DNA of 64,000 bases from an uncultured Lachnoclostridium sp. (GTDB lineage: Bacteria > Bacillota > Clostridia > Lachnospirales > Lachnospiraceae): the NCBI GenBank assembly GCA_944381625.1, contig CALWLW010000002.1, positions 310,001 to 374,000 on the forward strand, given 5' to 3'. The notes beneath the pieces are model-generated. The model saw only the letters and a list, made by a program, of their open reading frames with translations, did no database searches and was not told the origin of the DNA. This document shows, one piece after another, positions 61,633 to 64,000 of this stretch (its first letter is position 1; each line of letters starts with the position of its first letter). The translations under genes were made by a program, and so were the position numbers.

Positions 61633-63499
61633 AGATTGAGAACAGAGACGCGCTGGCCAATGTCTGTCAGAAGGCGCAGGAGGATATTTCCTCTTACAAA
61701 TGCCGTATCCTTGTCTGCGCAGGAACCGGCTGTATTGCCTCCGGTTCCCAGAAGATTTATGACAAAATGCAGGAACTCTGCCATGACATGGAAGAAGTAT
61801 CTGTGGAATTTCAGAAAGAGGTGCCCCATCTTGGCGTGGTAAAAACCGGCTGTCAGGGTATCTGCGAGCTGGGGCCTCTGATGCGCATCGAGCCTGCTCA
61901 CTATCAGTATGTGAAGGTGCAGCCGGAGGACTGCGTGGAGATTTTTGAGAAGACAGTCCTGAAAGGAGAGCCGGTGGAGCGGCTGTTCTATCACCGGGAT
62001 GAAGAAGTTTTTGAAAAGCCGGAAGAGATTCCGTTTATTGCGGGACAGACCAGGATCGTCCTGGAGAACTGCGGCAAGATCGACGCAGAGTCTCTGGAAG
62101 AGTACATAGCGGCAGGCGGTTTCTCCGCTCTGACCAAAGCGCTTTTCGACATGACGCCGGACGAGGTGACGGAGGAAGTGGACAAATCCGGCCTGCGCGG
62201 GCGCGGAGGCGGAGGCTTCCCGGCCGGACGCAAGTGGAAACAGGTGTCCCGTCAGGCGGAGAAGGTGCGTTATGTGGTATGTAATGGCGACGAGGGAGAC
62301 CCCGGTGCGTTCATGGACGGAAGCGTGATGGAGGGCGATCCTTATAAACTGCTGGAAGGCATGGTGATCGCAGGATACGCGGTGGCGTCCCATGAAGGTT
62401 ACATCTATGTACGTGCAGAGTATCCTCTGTCCGTGGCCCGCCTGAAACACGCCATCGGGGAGATGGAGAAGGCGGGGCTTTTGGGAGACAATATCCTGGG
62501 CAGCGGCTTCAGCTTCCATATGCATATTAACCGGGGGGCAGGCGCGTTTGTCTGCGGCGAGGGCAGCGCCCTGACGGCTTCCATCGAAGGAAACCGCGGC
62601 ATGCCGCGTGTGAAACCGCCCCGTACGGTGGAAAAGGGCCTCTGGGAGAAGCCCACGGTACTGAACAATGTGGAGACCTTCGCCAATGTGCCCGGCATCA
62701 TTATGAAGGGCGCGGACTGGTTCCGCACTATTGGGACGGAGGGAAGCCCGGGAACGAAGACGTTCTCCATCACTGGCGTGATCCAGAACACGGGACTGAT
62801 CGAAGTGCCCATGGGCACTACGCTGAGGGAAATCATATACGATATCGGCGGCGGCATCAAAGGCGGCGGTCTTTCAAGGCGGTGCAGATCGGCGGACCGT
62901 CCGGCGGATGTCTGACGACGGAACACCTGGACGTGGGACTGGACTTTGACTCCGTGAAAAAGTACGGCGCCATCGTTGGTTCCGGCGGCCTGGTGGTTAT
63001 GGACGAACATACGTGTATGGTGGAAGTAGCCCGTTTCTTCATGAGTTTTACCCAGAGAGAATCCTGCGGAAAATGCGTGCCGTGCAGGGAGGGTACCAAG
63101 CGGATGCTGGAGATCCTGGAGCGGATCGTGGAGGGCAACGGGAAGCTCTCGGATCTGGACGAACTGCAGGAGATTGCCGAGATGGTAAAAAGCATGGCCC
63201 TGTGCGGCCTGGGCAAGAGTGCTCCGCTGCCGGTTTTGAGTACACTGAAAACATTCCGCGACGAGTATGTGGAGCATATCGTGGATAAGAAATGCCGGGC
63301 CAAGACCTGCCAGGCACTGCGGAAATACCGGATCAATGAAGAACTCTGCAAGGGCTGCGGCAAGTGCGCGAAGAGCTGTCCTGTGGGCGCTATCACCGGT
63401 AAGCGCAGGGAAAGCTATCATATTGACCCGGAACTTTGTATTAAATGTGATACGTGCAGGGACAACTGTGCGTTTGAAGCCATTTATGTAGAAGCATAG
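61629..63499 (+). pseudogene. NuoF-like flavoprotein subunit (HydB/HndC type), frameshifted
   Basis: It is the FMN- and NADH-binding subunit. The first frame (61629-62915) has an N-terminal thioredoxin-like 2Fe-2S domain (CAGTGCIASGS), SGLRGRGGGGFPAGRKW and NGDEGDPGAFMD. At about 62868-62872, in ...IKGGG, the frame leaves the family. The expected FKAVQIGGPSGGC continues in another frame up to 63499. That second part has the NuoF cluster (ESCGKCVPCREG) and two ferredoxin motifs (CKGCGKCAKSCP, CIKCDTCRDNC). One missing base explains it: a true mutation or a sequence error. All other sequence is intact, so an error is quite possible. Confidence 0.85.
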
Positions 63500-63511
63500 G
63501 GGGATGAATAT

Positions 63512-64000
63512 ATGGGTACGATGACCATTGATGGAAGAAAAGTAGAATTTACAAATGAAAAAAATGTGCTTTCCGTCATCCGGAAAGCGGGGATCAATCT
63601 GCCTACCCTGTGCTACCATTCGGAAGTATCCACCTTCGGCGCGTGCAGGCTGTGTACCGTGGAGGACGACAGGGGAAGAACCTTCGCGTCCTGTTCGGAA
63701 GAGCCCAGGGACGGCATGGTGATCTACACCAACACCGGAAGAATTAAGAAATACCGCAGACTGATCGTGGAGCTTCTGCTGGCCGCTCACTGCAGAGACT
63801 GCACCACCTGTGTCAAGAACGGGGAGTGCGTGCTTCAGGGACTGGCCGCCAGGATGAACATATCCACGGTGCGTTTTGAAAACACCAGAGAGCTGCGTCC
63901 GCTGGATACAAGTTCGCCCGCGCTGGTGCGTGATCCCAATAAATGTATCCTGTGCGGCGACTGTGTGCGCGCCTGCGAAGAGATTCAGGGAGTCGGGGCG
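63512..64000 (+). CDS. [FeFe]-hydrogenase catalytic subunit, N-terminal part (cut by window end)
   Basis: The 163 visible residues are the electron-input domains of a HydA/HndD-type hydrogenase. They comprise a 2Fe-2S ferredoxin fold (LPTLCYHSEVSTFGACRLC, CSEEP), then the His-Cys 4Fe-4S domain (HCRDCTTCVKNGECVLQ) and the first 4Fe-4S ferredoxin motif (CILCGDCVRACEE). The H-cluster part lies beyond the window. ATG at 63512 follows GGGGGATG. Together with the two genes before it this makes the trimeric, NAD-linked, probably bifurcating enzyme. Confidence 0.92.
   Translation, partial: MGTMTIDGRKVEFTNEKNVLSVIRKAGINLPTLCYHSEVSTFGACRLCTVEDDRGRTFASCSEEPRDGMVIYTNTGRIKKYRRLIVELLLAAHCRDCTTCVKNGECVLQGLAARMNISTVRFENTRELRPLDTSSPALVRDPNKCILCGDCVRACEEIQGVGA

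Noticed and set aside
62865..62915. Programmed frameshift in the hydrogenase flavoprotein gene
   Set aside because: No slippery heptamer or downstream pseudoknot is evident, and the family is normally encoded in one frame.

Overview
The window reads as chromosome from a spore-forming anaerobic Firmicute, most likely a gut member of the Lachnospiraceae (class Clostridia). The evidence is spore genes (gpr, spoIIP, a GerM-type lipoprotein), a three-subunit NADH-linked [FeFe] hydrogenase, a large 2-hydroxyacyl-CoA dehydratase activator-like protein, strong AGGAGG ribosome sites and a GC-rich core. More AT-rich patches interrupt that core and carry accessory genes or mobile-element debris. The species call is inference.

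Layout. 1-5.3 kb: an AT-rich operon dndC-dndD-dndE-dndA for DNA phosphorothioate modification, with no dndB next to it and no dndFGH restriction genes in view. 5.3-8.7 kb: an autoregulated MerR/GyrI-type regulator, then an FAD oxidoreductase with a C-terminal Rieske domain coupled to a tocopherol-cyclase-like protein. 8.8-12.8 kb (minus strand): a shortened Rnf operon, rnfC-rnfD-rnfG followed by one gene that looks like rnfE joined to the tail of rnfA; rnfB is absent. 12.9-19.2 kb: arginine biosynthesis, argG divergent from argC-(GNAT)-argJ-argB-argD, with ArgR-like boxes between them. 19.3-27.3 kb: small transporter, comEA-like lipoprotein, WalRK-like two-component pair, GerM lipoprotein, comEC, a self-regulated membrane protein/XRE pair, and holA.

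27.3-40.9 kb: an aldo/keto reductase and a truncated KTR-domain gene sit between holA and rpsT. Then come gpr, spoIIP, lepA, hemW and a MoxR ATPase-VWA protein-small protein cassette. After these lies a decayed accessory zone: an antitoxin with a deleted toxin, a frameshifted rhuM, an orphan 234-aa protein, fragments of conjugative-element genes, a flavin reductase and a DUF5655 protein. 40.9-48.6 kb: a broken LacI regulator joined to a malQ fragment, a cell-wall amidase, a second MerR regulator, an ABC-F protein with an attenuator-like leader, and a PPDK-type PEP/pyruvate-binding protein with a KaiC-like front end.

48.7-64 kb: gdhA behind a palindromic promoter, a type I toxin-antitoxin locus, a MarR regulator with the giant dehydratase-activator protein, the trehalose operon (treR-yoaK divergent from treP-treC), and the start of the hydrogenase operon (hydC/nuoE, a frameshifted hydB/nuoF, and the N-terminus of hydA, cut by the window end).

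Several control regions can be read directly: two MerR promoters with 19-bp spacers, paired operators for TreR and for the XRE pair, an inverted repeat over the marR promoter, ArgR-like half-sites shared by the arg and gdhA promoters, and a micro-ORF plus terminator ahead of the ABC-F gene. I saw no tRNA or rRNA gene and no CRISPR array.
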